IMG/VR virus record: IMGVR_UViG_3300023179_000494 | Location: 1 to 24,623 of that record | Length of the DNA stretch: 24,623 bases | Direction: 5' to 3' (one strand) | From: a virus | Shown here: positions 1-6,898 of the stretch, in pieces | Position numbering within the stretch: the stretch's first letter is position 1 | How the letters are laid out: each line of letters begins with the position of its first letter | Notes under the pieces: generated by a model | Seen by the model: the letters and a program-made list of their open reading frames with translations, nothing else | Databases searched by the model: none | What the model was told of the DNA's origin: nothing | Made by a program: the position numbers and the translations under genes

Positions 1-81
1 TTATTATTTATTATTTGGTGTTCAGTCATGTAAAGACTTTTAAATTGATGTTTTAGAAATTTATGACCTAGAAAATATAAG

Positions 82-1023
82 TTATAAACCTCTAACATTT
101 GGGTAATTTAGTTTAAACCAATCACACGTTTTTCTGAGACTAATATCAAAATCGGTGTAGTCTTCTTTTTTCCAAGAAGTAACTTCTAATAATTTTTTAT
201 TAGAAGAAGGTTTTTGATATTGACCTCTAGGTTTGTCTAGATCATAAATAAAAGAGCCTTGATAATCAAGAAAAGTTTTTATTTTTTCGGCAACATAAGA
301 AATTGAATGCTGTTCTGTATTTCCTATGTTTAATGGTTCTGGATCATTGTATTGATTTGAAACTTTGATTAAAATATCTGCTATATCTCCTGAATATGTA
401 AATTCTCTTATTGGTTTACCATCGCCCCATATTTCAACTATAGGCTTGTTTTCTAATTTTGCTTCCCAAATTTTTCTTATTAATGCTGGTATTACATGAC
501 TGTTTTCTAAGTCAAAATTGTCATTTTCTCCAAATAGGTTGTTTGGAATAACGGTTATATAATTTACTCCATGTTGTTTACGATATGCTCTTGTTTGTAC
601 GTCCAACATTCTTTTAGCATAAGCATAACCAAAATTACTTTGATGTGGTGGACCCATATGCAATTGATTTTCAGTTAATGGATACTTTATGTAAGGCTCA
701 TCTGGATATACACATGTTGAAAGAACTGAAACAACTTTTGGTATATTATGATCAATACAAGCTTTTAGTAGATTAGTATTCATCACTATATTATCATCAT
801 AAAAGTCTGCAACAAATTCCATATTAGCTTTTACCCCACCAACTTTTGCTGCTAAATGAAAAACACAATCTATTCTATGAGTTCCAAAATATTTTTTGAT
901 TGATTCTTTATCTAAAAGATTGAGTTCTGTAGATTTTGGGGCAACAAAATTCTTGTTGTTTTGTTTTAACTTGTTAACAAGCGCATAACCCAATAAACCA
1001 CTTCCACCAGTTATTAATATCAT
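82..1023 (-). CDS. fcl: GDP-L-fucose synthase (extended SDR family)
   Basis: Likely GDP-4-keto-6-deoxymannose 3,5-epimerase/4-reductase, which makes GDP-L-fucose with NADPH. The 313 residues are close to the usual ~320 for the family. Visible: an N-terminal Rossmann glycine motif GGSGLLG (residues 6-12); the SDR catalytic set with Ser102 and Cys104 in STCVYP and Tyr133-x3-Lys137; the family signature NLFGENDNF followed by ENSHVIPALIRK with His176; and GDGKPIREFTYSGD (about 200-213), typical of this enzyme. ATG start at 1023. It is the only gene here with an obvious metabolic role and runs away from the plus-strand gene at 1176. Sugar-nucleotide genes are known auxiliary genes in large marine and freshwater myoviruses, where they are thought to alter host surface glycans. 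That role is inference here, as is origin by transfer. The family call is firm; exact substrate is slightly less so. Confidence 0.92.
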   Translation of the reverse strand: MILITGGSGLLGYALVNKLKQNNKNFVAPKSTELNLLDKESIKKYFGTHRIDCVFHLAAKVGGVKANMEFVADFYDDNIVMNTNLLKACIDHNIPKVVSVLSTCVYPDEPYIKYPLTENQLHMGPPHQSNFGYAYAKRMLDVQTRAYRKQHGVNYITVIPNNLFGENDNFDLENSHVIPALIRKIWEAKLENKPIVEIWGDGKPIREFTYSGDIADILIKVSNQYNDPEPLNIGNTEQHSISYVAEKIKTFLDYQGSFIYDLDKPRGQYQKPSSNKKLLEVTSWKKEDYTDFDISLRKTCDWFKLNYPNVRGL

Positions 1024-1175
1024 GGTTTAAATAATATAGTTAGAAATTTACTATGTCAAAATTTTAAAATAAATTTGGTACATAGTTGGGCATATATCAT
1101 ATTAAATATTGACAAAATATAACCAGACAAGAATTATAATTTTAAACGGCATGGTAAATAATAGTTAAATCTGTT
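1024..1175. other. Divergent intergenic region
   Basis: This 152-base AT-rich gap separates the leftward fcl gene from the rightward gene at 1176. It must hold the start signals for both. The only recognisable element is a sigma70-like pair on the plus strand. Neither flanking start codon has a good Shine-Dalgarno sequence. Confidence 0.6.
1109..1140 (+). promoter_or_regulatory. Candidate sigma70-like promoter
   Basis: A consensus TTGACA (1109-1114) and a consensus TATAAT (1135-1140) lie upstream of the gene at 1176. The spacer is 20 nt, longer than the optimal 17, so activity is uncertain. In AT-rich DNA a chance TATAAT is easy to find, but the TTGACA is less so. Confidence 0.3.
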
Positions 1176-2096
1176 ATGAAATTACTTGATATTATTTTTG
1201 AAGCAGGTGCCATGGGTGGAGGAGGTGTTGCGGGCTATATGGGAGAAAATGACGACGTTGATGAAATGGCAATCCAACAGTTTAAAACTGTTGGGGATTG
1301 GGAACGACGTTCTTCTTTTGGAGATATAGATAGAAAATTGTTAACTTCACCAAAAGGTGTAGAAAAGATTAGACGGCAATGGGAAAAAACTCCATATAAT
1401 TTTGACATGTACCTTGTTAATGATCCAAGAGTAAACAAATCTCAATTTAGAGAAGTAGGCGTTGTTAACATGGATTTTGTGAGAGATAAGATGGGGCTCA
1501 CCCCAGAGGAAATTCCAGATCCAGATGGAAATACAATAACTATTATCTATACAAGCAATACAGGGGCAGAACGTTACATGGCTTCTGGCTGGATTTTAGC
1601 ACATCGTTTAGGCCATGCAATCGCAAGAGGCAACGATTATATTGCAAAAATGTGGGGAGAATTTATAAATCGCTTACGCAGAAGAGTAGCCAGTATATTA
1701 GATCGAGTTTACAATATCGATACCCACCCAAGAAGATTTGATTTTTCAGGTAGATTTGATTCAGAGGGTGAAATAAAAAGAGAAAAAATATTAAAATATG
1801 TAGCTCAACAACTTGGCACAATGAAAAGTGCTCGTGAAAATAAAATGCGTAGTTGGTATGAGTTTGCATATGAGTTATTAGCTCAATATCTCCTAACTGG
1901 TTCTATTAAATTCAACCCTCTGCCAAAACAATTACTCGTTGGTTATGGCCCTTACGGACGAAAACAAATTCGTTATTCAAGAGATGAAGAACTTCTTAAA
2001 GAAATTAATGGAGAATTAGAAGAATTTGCTATCACAATACAATTTGAATTAAAGTCAATTCTTGATGCCGCTGTTGGTTCTGTATTTGTAATGTAA
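1176..2096 (+). CDS. Putative internal head protein with capsid-targeting-like N-terminus and HRLGH motif
   Basis: 306 residues, no confident family. Residues 1-9 (MKLLDIIFE) followed by Ala-Gly have the form of a T4 capsid-targeting sequence, with an I-F-E|A site for a gp21-type prohead protease. A Gly-rich stretch follows to about residue 24. The same 24 residues, nearly unchanged, begin the otherwise unrelated gene at 13653. The body contains WILAHRLGHAIARG (His143, Arg144, His147), which looks like a zincin HExxH helix with the catalytic Glu replaced by Arg. YEFAYELLAQYLLTG (228-242) resembles the downstream Glu helix of such metallopeptidases. I infer a packaged virion protein with a zincin-like fold that is probably not a normal protease. 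ATG start; no clear ribosome binding site. The function is unknown; the N-terminal similarity is directly visible. Confidence 0.8.
   Translation: MKLLDIIFEAGAMGGGGVAGYMGENDDVDEMAIQQFKTVGDWERRSSFGDIDRKLLTSPKGVEKIRRQWEKTPYNFDMYLVNDPRVNKSQFREVGVVNMDFVRDKMGLTPEEIPDPDGNTITIIYTSNTGAERYMASGWILAHRLGHAIARGNDYIAKMWGEFINRLRRRVASILDRVYNIDTHPRRFDFSGRFDSEGEIKREKILKYVAQQLGTMKSARENKMRSWYEFAYELLAQYLLTGSIKFNPLPKQLLVGYGPYGRKQIRYSRDEELLKEINGELEEFAITIQFELKSILDAAVGSVFVM
1188..1214 (+). repeat. 27-bp exact repeat, copy 1 (5' coding cassette)
   Basis: Codons 5-13 of this gene are identical base for base to 13665-13691 in the gene at 13653. Similarity continues with synonymous changes to about codon 24, and the first 8 bases of both genes also match. 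Beyond that the two proteins are unrelated. The block spans the predicted I-F-E|A cleavage site. Confidence 0.9.
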
Positions 2097-2214
2097 ACTA
2101 GATTTCCAGCAAGCACAAGATAATAAAATACGTGATCTTGCTGCCAATAACATTAACTCTATTGACAAAGTTAAGTACAATACAAATTGTATTCATGAGC
2201 TATATCATATTTAG
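2092..2214 (+). pseudogene. Short coding remnant, possibly the 3' end of an HNH-type gene
   Basis: A reading frame open from 2092 to the TAG at 2212-2214 has no start codon and reads LDFQQAQDNKIRDLAANN near its beginning. It shares 16 identical bases (2125-2140 with 3044-3059), in the same reading frame, with the 3' part of the HNH gene just downstream (LDLKNKIRDLV). It also ends with a Cys/His pattern (NCIHELYH) loosely like the HNH end (CQGCHENLH). It may be what is left of an earlier homing-endonuclease copy or of a gene disrupted by one. The similarity is short, so chance is possible. Confidence 0.35.
2179..2193. repeat. 15-bp operator-like palindrome
   Basis: AATACAA and TTGTATT form 7-bp inverted arms around one central base, about 40 bases upstream of the HNH gene start. 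It could be a regulator site or chance in AT-rich DNA. Confidence 0.25.
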
Positions 2215-2230
2215 TGGTAATAAATAAATC

Positions 2231-3166
2231 ATGAATAAAACAGAGAAAAAGCCTATTGTCTTAACAGAAAAAGAAAAGCGCAAAAATAAAACGTATAACT
2301 GTCCTGAATGTAACGTTCAGTTTAATTTAAACTCTCTAAGAATTCACTATACAAAAACACATAATAAATCTTCAAAACAGCTTTGTACAATATTGTTTTA
2401 TGATAATATTGTACCAACTTGCAAATGTGGCTGTGGTGGTGAAGTTTATTTCTTTGGTCTAATGCAAGGATTTGGATCTTATGTAAAAGGTCATCATGTT
2501 AGAGAATATGATAAAAATCCTTGGAATAAAGAAAATGGTACGGAAGCCAAAAAGAAGTCAAAGGAAACAAAAAAGAAACTTTATGAGGAAGGTAAGTTCA
2601 AATACTTTGATGGTAAAGAACCCTGGAATAAAGGCAAAAGAAAAGCATTGGACCCAGAATATGCAGCAAGAATAACTTTTACCGACACTGTAGAGTTTAA
2701 ACAAAATCAAGCAAAAATAATTAAGAAAAATATGCAAGATGGAAAAATAGTTTTCAGAAAGGGAGAAAATTCTTCCTTATGGAAAGGAGGAATAAGTCCA
2801 TTGAATTCTTATTGTAGAAGTTCAAGCGATTTGTATAAAAAATGGATTTATCCTTGTTTGGTAAAAGATGAATTTAAATGCCAGCATTGTGGTATCAGCG
2901 ATAGTGAACTTGAAGTTCATCATGATGGGGAAACCTTTTCTTCAATTTTAAGAAAGATTGCAACTGCTGAAGGATGGATGGAGAAACATTTCTTAAATGA
3001 AAGATTGCAAAATCCTGATCAAGAAACACTAGATTTAAAAAACAAAATACGTGATCTTGTTATTAAGTATCACGTTGAAAATAACGTTAGCGGCATTTCG
3101 CTTTGCCAAGGCTGTCACGAAAACTTACACGAAAATTATAATCTAAAAAATAAAGATGTCGTGTAA
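2231..3166 (+). CDS. HNH homing endonuclease with zinc finger and NUMOD-like repeats
   Basis: 311 residues, likely a free-standing phage homing endonuclease that nicks or cuts DNA at a recognition site. Domain order: a C2H2-like finger (Cys24, Cys27, His39, His44); a Cys-rich CKCGCGG knot (64-70) found in many such phage enzymes; two NPWNK / EPWNKGK motifs (about 96-136) of the NUMOD3 DNA-binding type; GENSSLWKGG (178-187); and a C-terminal HNH core with Cys217-x2-Cys220, EVHHD (228-232) and Cys292-x2-Cys295-His296...His300 as zinc and catalytic ligands. All key ligands are present, so it looks intact. It lies between virion genes, convergent with the tail-tube gene, with 27 bases between them and no terminator. 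The ATG at 2231 has no Shine-Dalgarno sequence; its context, ataaatcATGaataaaa, is identical over 17 bases to the start of the gene at 24448. Confidence 0.88.
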   Translation: MNKTEKKPIVLTEKEKRKNKTYNCPECNVQFNLNSLRIHYTKTHNKSSKQLCTILFYDNIVPTCKCGCGGEVYFFGLMQGFGSYVKGHHVREYDKNPWNKENGTEAKKKSKETKKKLYEEGKFKYFDGKEPWNKGKRKALDPEYAARITFTDTVEFKQNQAKIIKKNMQDGKIVFRKGENSSLWKGGISPLNSYCRSSSDLYKKWIYPCLVKDEFKCQHCGISDSELEVHHDGETFSSILRKIATAEGWMEKHFLNERLQNPDQETLDLKNKIRDLVIKYHVENNVSGISLCQGCHENLHENYNLKNKDVV

Positions 3167-3193
3167 GTATGCGAAATTATTAAGGAAGTTGTA

Positions 3194-3682
3194 TTAAAAT
3201 GTTGCGTAAGCAATATCGTATTCTAGCGTTAGGGTGATTTCTTGCATTTCTGCTGATTCGTGTGCGAATTCACCAAAGTTTGCGGAAGTAATGAATGCGC
3301 CACGAATTTCCCAACGGTTGATTACGTTTAGAACTGGGTCTAGGATTTTGATAACAATATCGCGTTTGTAGAAGTCCATGTAACCAGAACGACCAGAAAT
3401 ATACTCAGTTGAAAGTCTTAGCCATTCTTGAATTTGTTGTGTTGCGTTTGGTGCAATTGCTTGGTGCAATGTGACGTTCATTGGTTGGAATGTCATTTTG
3501 GTTGCAACTTTGCGTTGAACGTTCAACCAGTGAATGTCGGCTTTTTCAACTTGAACTTCTGGGGCGGCAAATGATTTAATTAAGAAGTAGTCGATTCCTT
3601 CAATTTCAAGAACCGCCCTGTTTTTCATAACAGGTTCCCACTTCACTGGAAGTGTTTTGTTGATTGATAATGTTTCGGCCAT
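3194..3682 (-). CDS. 19: Tail tube protein (T4 gp19-like)
   Basis: 162 residues against 163 for T4 gp19. It is the inner tube of the contractile tail, a stack of hexamers that carries DNA through the baseplate. The sequence has the family look: an N-terminal PVKWEPVMKNRAVLEIEGIDYFLIKSF strand pair, the central FQPMNVTLHQ...WLRLSTEYISGRSGYMDFYKRDI, and the C-terminal strand WEIRGAFITSANFG...EITLTLEYDIA. It lies directly after two sheath genes on the same strand, as in T4 (18 then 19). ATG at 3682. The only plausible Shine-Dalgarno (AGGGA, 3692-3696) lies inside a perfect hairpin, suggesting control of translation. Confidence 0.9.
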   Translation of the reverse strand: MAETLSINKTLPVKWEPVMKNRAVLEIEGIDYFLIKSFAAPEVQVEKADIHWLNVQRKVATKMTFQPMNVTLHQAIAPNATQQIQEWLRLSTEYISGRSGYMDFYKRDIVIKILDPVLNVINRWEIRGAFITSANFGEFAHESAEMQEITLTLEYDIAYATF

Positions 3683-3739
3683 AATATAAAATCCCTATAT
3701 CTCTAGCTTTTAACTATTGAGATATAGGGATTTTATATT
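3683..3739 (-). promoter_or_regulatory. Perfect 21-bp hairpin abutting the tail-tube start codon
   Basis: Arms 3683-3703 and 3719-3739 are perfect inverted repeats around a 15-nt loop. In the minus-strand mRNA the 3' arm ends immediately before the ATG and contains the AGGGA Shine-Dalgarno candidate, so a transcript reading in from the sheath gene would bury its ribosome binding site. The 5' arm contains a TATAAAAT box. A transcript starting there would lose most of that arm and leave the site free. The hairpin could instead be an RNA processing site or a weak terminator. Confidence 0.75.
3730..3737 (-). promoter_or_regulatory. Weak late-promoter-like TATAAAAT box
   Basis: Matches the T4 late consensus TATAAATA at 6 of 8 bases, and sits about 47 nt upstream of the tail-tube ATG in the 5' arm of the hairpin. 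Tentative, because such boxes occur often in AT-rich DNA. Confidence 0.3.
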
Positions 3740-3740
3740 G

Positions 3741-3768
3741 TCCTAAAATCGATTTAGGATATTTTTTT
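3741..3768 (+). terminator. Small terminator-like hairpin between sheath and tube genes
   Basis: TCCTAAA (3741-3747) pairs with TTTAGGA (3753-3759) and is followed on the plus strand by a T-rich run ending at 3768. It reads as an intrinsic terminator for plus-strand (antisense) transcription. On the minus strand it has no U-tract. It lies just after the stop of the 3767-6778 gene. The 7-bp stem is weak. Confidence 0.4.
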
Positions 3769-6700
3769 ATGATGTAAATTGTACTGAGTTTCTGGTTAGA
3801 ACGAATGTTACATCGATAAATTCAAGCGCACGGGTTGGTTGAACAACGATTTTGCCACGTATTGTTCTGTTGGCTCTATCGAGTGCTGTGGTTGTTGTTG
3901 TGTCAATCACTACTCTGTATTGATCAACGCCACCAAGATCTTGAATTTCTTTTAACACTGGTTCAATTTGACGTTGGAACCCTGCGAGAGCATCGTCTGT
4001 ATATTGTTCAAATAGGTTAGATTTGGCAATTGCACGGATTCTCCTTCTAAGGGTTAGCATCATTCTGCGGACATTGATACGTTCTAGGGCTGAAACTGTT
4101 GCGTTAACTGTCTTTTGTCCCCAGACTTTAACTCCTTGGCCTTGGAAGGCTGTGATTGGGTTAATTTTTTCTGGATATAGATCGTCAATGTTTTCTTGTT
4201 TAAGATTTAGTGCAGTTCTTTCAACAGAGTTTAGAGCGCCACGGCTGAAGCCTGCTGGTGCAAACCATGGGTGACCGATAAGATCATTTAAACCGTATGC
4301 GCCTAGAACGGCAACTGTTGGTGGTACACGAACCGATACTCTGTTAAAGTCGTCTCTAATGATAACATCTGGGAAGTAGGCGGCAGCGTAAGATGAATTC
4401 AATCCTCTATTTCTAAAGTTTGTAATTGTTTGAGAGATAGAAACATCTTGTGAGTTTGGATCAACAACAGCGTTACCATATGTATCTTCTTCTTCGATAT
4501 CAAAGATGTAGAAAATATCTTTTCTGTCATTTGTTGCGATATCAATTGCTGCATCAGTAATAATTGAATGACGGATTCCTGGGAGTACAAAAAGTCTGCC
4601 GTCAACTTCAGAGGCATCTGATACAAGATGCAGAGCTTTTGTATAGGCTTTAACAGTTGGACCATTTGAGAAACCTCTGTTTGAAGAGTCCATTTCTTCT
4701 GTTATGGCTTTGTTTGTTAGGTAGTTTGTGTCTGTGTTAAAGATTCTTACTCCATCAAAACCGCCATAGAAATATGTTGTAAATTTAGCAATGCTTCTGG
4801 TTGTTGGATCAGCAAGATCGCTTAATGTTAGTGCTCTTGTTAGATTGGTTGTATTTGTTGCAATATTACCTGCACGGACATATGTCCAATCTTTTAGTCT
4901 GTTAACATCGGGTAAGTTTGTAGCAGATATATAATAAATTTGAACTTTTTCAAGACTGAAAAGGTTATTATTAAACCTATCTGCATCTAGGATACCATTT
5001 GTGGTTGTATCTGCCACGCCTTCATTGTTATCAACAGTAAAATTCATCCAATCAAGTTGGAAATTTGGGAAGTATTTGCTTCTTGATGGTAAGCTTTTGT
5101 TTGGTACTGCTGAACTATTTGGTTCGCTAATAGAAACAACGTTTTCAAATTGTACGCCCCAGTACAGTGAGCGATCAACTGTTTTGGTTGTACCAGAACC
5201 TTTTGTTAGTGCTGATCTATATGGAACTGGCGGCTCAACAACTTTATAGAATGGATTTTGTGAGCTCAAATAAGCAGCATCACTGAATGCTGGCAAAGGA
5301 GAAGAACCAGATGTTACCAAGTGTTGTGGACCTCTAAAGCCCATTGGCATTAATCCAGAGTTAATATCTCCATTATCAACCAACGCATTCATTTCAACAC
5401 GAATATAACGTGAACGTAGATCATAGTTGCCTGTTTCGGTTAAGCCTTGTTGATCTTCTCCAATATCAAAATTATAATAAACGTGTTTATCGCCAATTTG
5501 TTTGGCGATGTATGAATCTGATGTTGGATTTAGTGTTAATCCTCTAAAGGCTTCTAAAACAACCTTACCGCCATCTGAATCGCCAAAGCTTCTTACAACA
5601 ACATCGAATGTGCCGTATGGAGCGGCATCGTTTGTTGATGGGAAAATGTTTTCAATGCTAACTTTAACATTGTTTTTATCACCATCAGAAATTAGATGTA
5701 GTTTAAAGAGGTTTTGATATAAACCACCTTGTTTTTGTGAAATAAACCAAGGTGTGTGGGCTGTTTGATAACGGTCTTCAAAATTTTCGTAGTTTGGAGC
5801 AGTTGCTGAACCGCTGTTGCGAGTTTGTGAACCAGTAACCAAGAATGCGATATTTTCTTTTGTTCCACCAACAGCATTTAAAATAATACCAGAACCAGTT
5901 GGCACAGCAATTGCACTTTGAATGTCATAATAAGAATAAAGAACATATCCTGCTTCTTCCATTCTTTGTGCATCCCTGTTGAAAACATTACCAAAATAAT
6001 TTGGGGCAGAAGGATCAAAAGATGCTGTAAGGGCTCTTGGGAAAAGTTCATTTGAACCTTTGTGACCGTTGAGAAGCATTACGAATTCTTGAGCGCCATT
6101 TAATAAATTAACTGTACCTGTAACGTAACCTTTGACAGTTCCTGCTGAAAAATCAGCAGAAGTTGATGCGCTAGGCAATGAAGAGTCTGGGTCTTTTGAT
6201 GAAGAAAGGCGCAAGATTACGCCTGATGCAGCCATGATTACGCCACGTAATACAGGTTGACCAACCCCAGATAAACCAGCATCACTAAACAAGGTTGATC
6301 CAGCACTTTGGCTCATATATGCGCCAAGAAAATATGTTCTGCCTAGTGTGCCAGCAGCAGTTGGAGATGTGGAAGTTGCATTTGCATATGCATTGTTTCC
6401 AAGACCGCCAGAAAGTGCGCTTTGTGGTTGTTGCGCGCCGACAACGAAACCAGCACTTTCTACTTTACCTCTGTTGTCTCCACTTTCTGTTCTTTTTAAA
6501 CCCAAACCAACACCAAGAACTCTAATCTGAGTTAATGCTTGCTGTGTTCTAAACCATTCAGTTGCTGCTAGAGAACCATAGTTTAGATACGTTCTTGGGA
6601 AACCAAAGTAGCTTCTCCAATCTTGTAATGTTGGTACTAGTACAGGAACAAATGCTGGCCCGATTTCTGTAGTTGAAATAATAACAGCAGGTAAGCCAGA

Positions 6701-6778
6701 AGGAAGAATAGATGTTCCTCCACTTAAGTCGATTTCACGAACTCCGACACCCGCGCTTTTAAATGTTAGATCTACCAT
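3767..6778 (-). CDS. 18: Tail sheath protein, tube-proximal copy (T4 gp18-like)
   Basis: 1003 residues, well above the 659 of T4 gp18. Contractile outer sheath of the tail. N-terminal signs: VGVREIDLSGG and GPAFVPV (40-46). Central: the YGTFDVVVR...DSD strand with IRVEMN and YGGFDGVRIF. The conserved C-terminal domain runs from INPITAFQGQGVKVWGQKTV through RINVRRMMLTLRRRIRAIAKSNLFEQ to GKIVVQPTRALEFIDVTFVLTRN, the part that links neighbouring subunits in known sheaths. The extra length lies in the middle, where sheaths usually carry surface domains. The ATG at 6778 is preceded by AAAGG with good spacing. It is a clear but diverged paralogue of the upstream gene at 6899-9964 and is separated from it by a strong terminator, so it probably has its own promoter. 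It is followed by the tube gene. Confidence 0.93.
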   Translation of the reverse strand: MVDLTFKSAGVGVREIDLSGGTSILPSGLPAVIISTTEIGPAFVPVLVPTLQDWRSYFGFPRTYLNYGSLAATEWFRTQQALTQIRVLGVGLGLKRTESGDNRGKVESAGFVVGAQQPQSALSGGLGNNAYANATSTSPTAAGTLGRTYFLGAYMSQSAGSTLFSDAGLSGVGQPVLRGVIMAASGVILRLSSSKDPDSSLPSASTSADFSAGTVKGYVTGTVNLLNGAQEFVMLLNGHKGSNELFPRALTASFDPSAPNYFGNVFNRDAQRMEEAGYVLYSYYDIQSAIAVPTGSGIILNAVGGTKENIAFLVTGSQTRNSGSATAPNYENFEDRYQTAHTPWFISQKQGGLYQNLFKLHLISDGDKNNVKVSIENIFPSTNDAAPYGTFDVVVRSFGDSDGGKVVLEAFRGLTLNPTSDSYIAKQIGDKHVYYNFDIGEDQQGLTETGNYDLRSRYIRVEMNALVDNGDINSGLMPMGFRGPQHLVTSGSSPLPAFSDAAYLSSQNPFYKVVEPPVPYRSALTKGSGTTKTVDRSLYWGVQFENVVSISEPNSSAVPNKSLPSRSKYFPNFQLDWMNFTVDNNEGVADTTTNGILDADRFNNNLFSLEKVQIYYISATNLPDVNRLKDWTYVRAGNIATNTTNLTRALTLSDLADPTTRSIAKFTTYFYGGFDGVRIFNTDTNYLTNKAITEEMDSSNRGFSNGPTVKAYTKALHLVSDASEVDGRLFVLPGIRHSIITDAAIDIATNDRKDIFYIFDIEEEDTYGNAVVDPNSQDVSISQTITNFRNRGLNSSYAAAYFPDVIIRDDFNRVSVRVPPTVAVLGAYGLNDLIGHPWFAPAGFSRGALNSVERTALNLKQENIDDLYPEKINPITAFQGQGVKVWGQKTVNATVSALERINVRRMMLTLRRRIRAIAKSNLFEQYTDDALAGFQRQIEPVLKEIQDLGGVDQYRVVIDTTTTTALDRANRTIRGKIVVQPTRALEFIDVTFVLTRNSVQFTS

Positions 6779-6795
6779 ATTTTAACCTTTAATTT

Positions 6796-6803
6796 CTTTT
6801 ATA
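6796..6803 (-). promoter_or_regulatory. Weak late-promoter-like TATAAAAG box
   Basis: A TATAAA-type box lies 17 nt upstream of the start codon of the tube-proximal sheath gene and downstream of the terminator of the other sheath gene. Initiation about 6 nt downstream would give a very short leader that still carries the AAAGG ribosome binding site. It matches 6 of 8 bases of the T4 late consensus. Confidence 0.35.
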
Positions 6804-6821
6804 TCAAATTGTAATTACAGC

Positions 6822-6867
6822 ATAAAAACAAAAACCCTGCCCAACAATTTAATTTGGGCAGGGTTTT
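6822..6867 (-). terminator. Strong rho-independent terminator between the two sheath genes
   Basis: A 14-bp perfect stem (6831-6844 with 6854-6867), GC-rich at its centre (CCCTGCCC), has a 9-nt loop and is followed on the minus strand by a TGTTTTTAT run. It ends transcription of the 6899-9964 gene before the next sheath gene. Confidence 0.9.
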
Positions 6868-6898
6868 AAGTTAAGTTAAGTTGACTTTTTAATATTTT

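Noticed and set aside
1-81. Left-edge sequence examined for a gene end or terminator
   Set aside because: No open frame, stem-loop or RNA gene could be supported; it is plain AT-rich intergenic DNA.
2162-2186. TTGACA with TACAAT/TACAAA as a promoter for the HNH gene
   Set aside because: The spacing is 8 or 13 bases, too short for a sigma70 promoter.
6866-6880. TTAAG repeated three times next to the terminator
   Set aside because: Too short to be a meaningful repeat array in AT-rich DNA.
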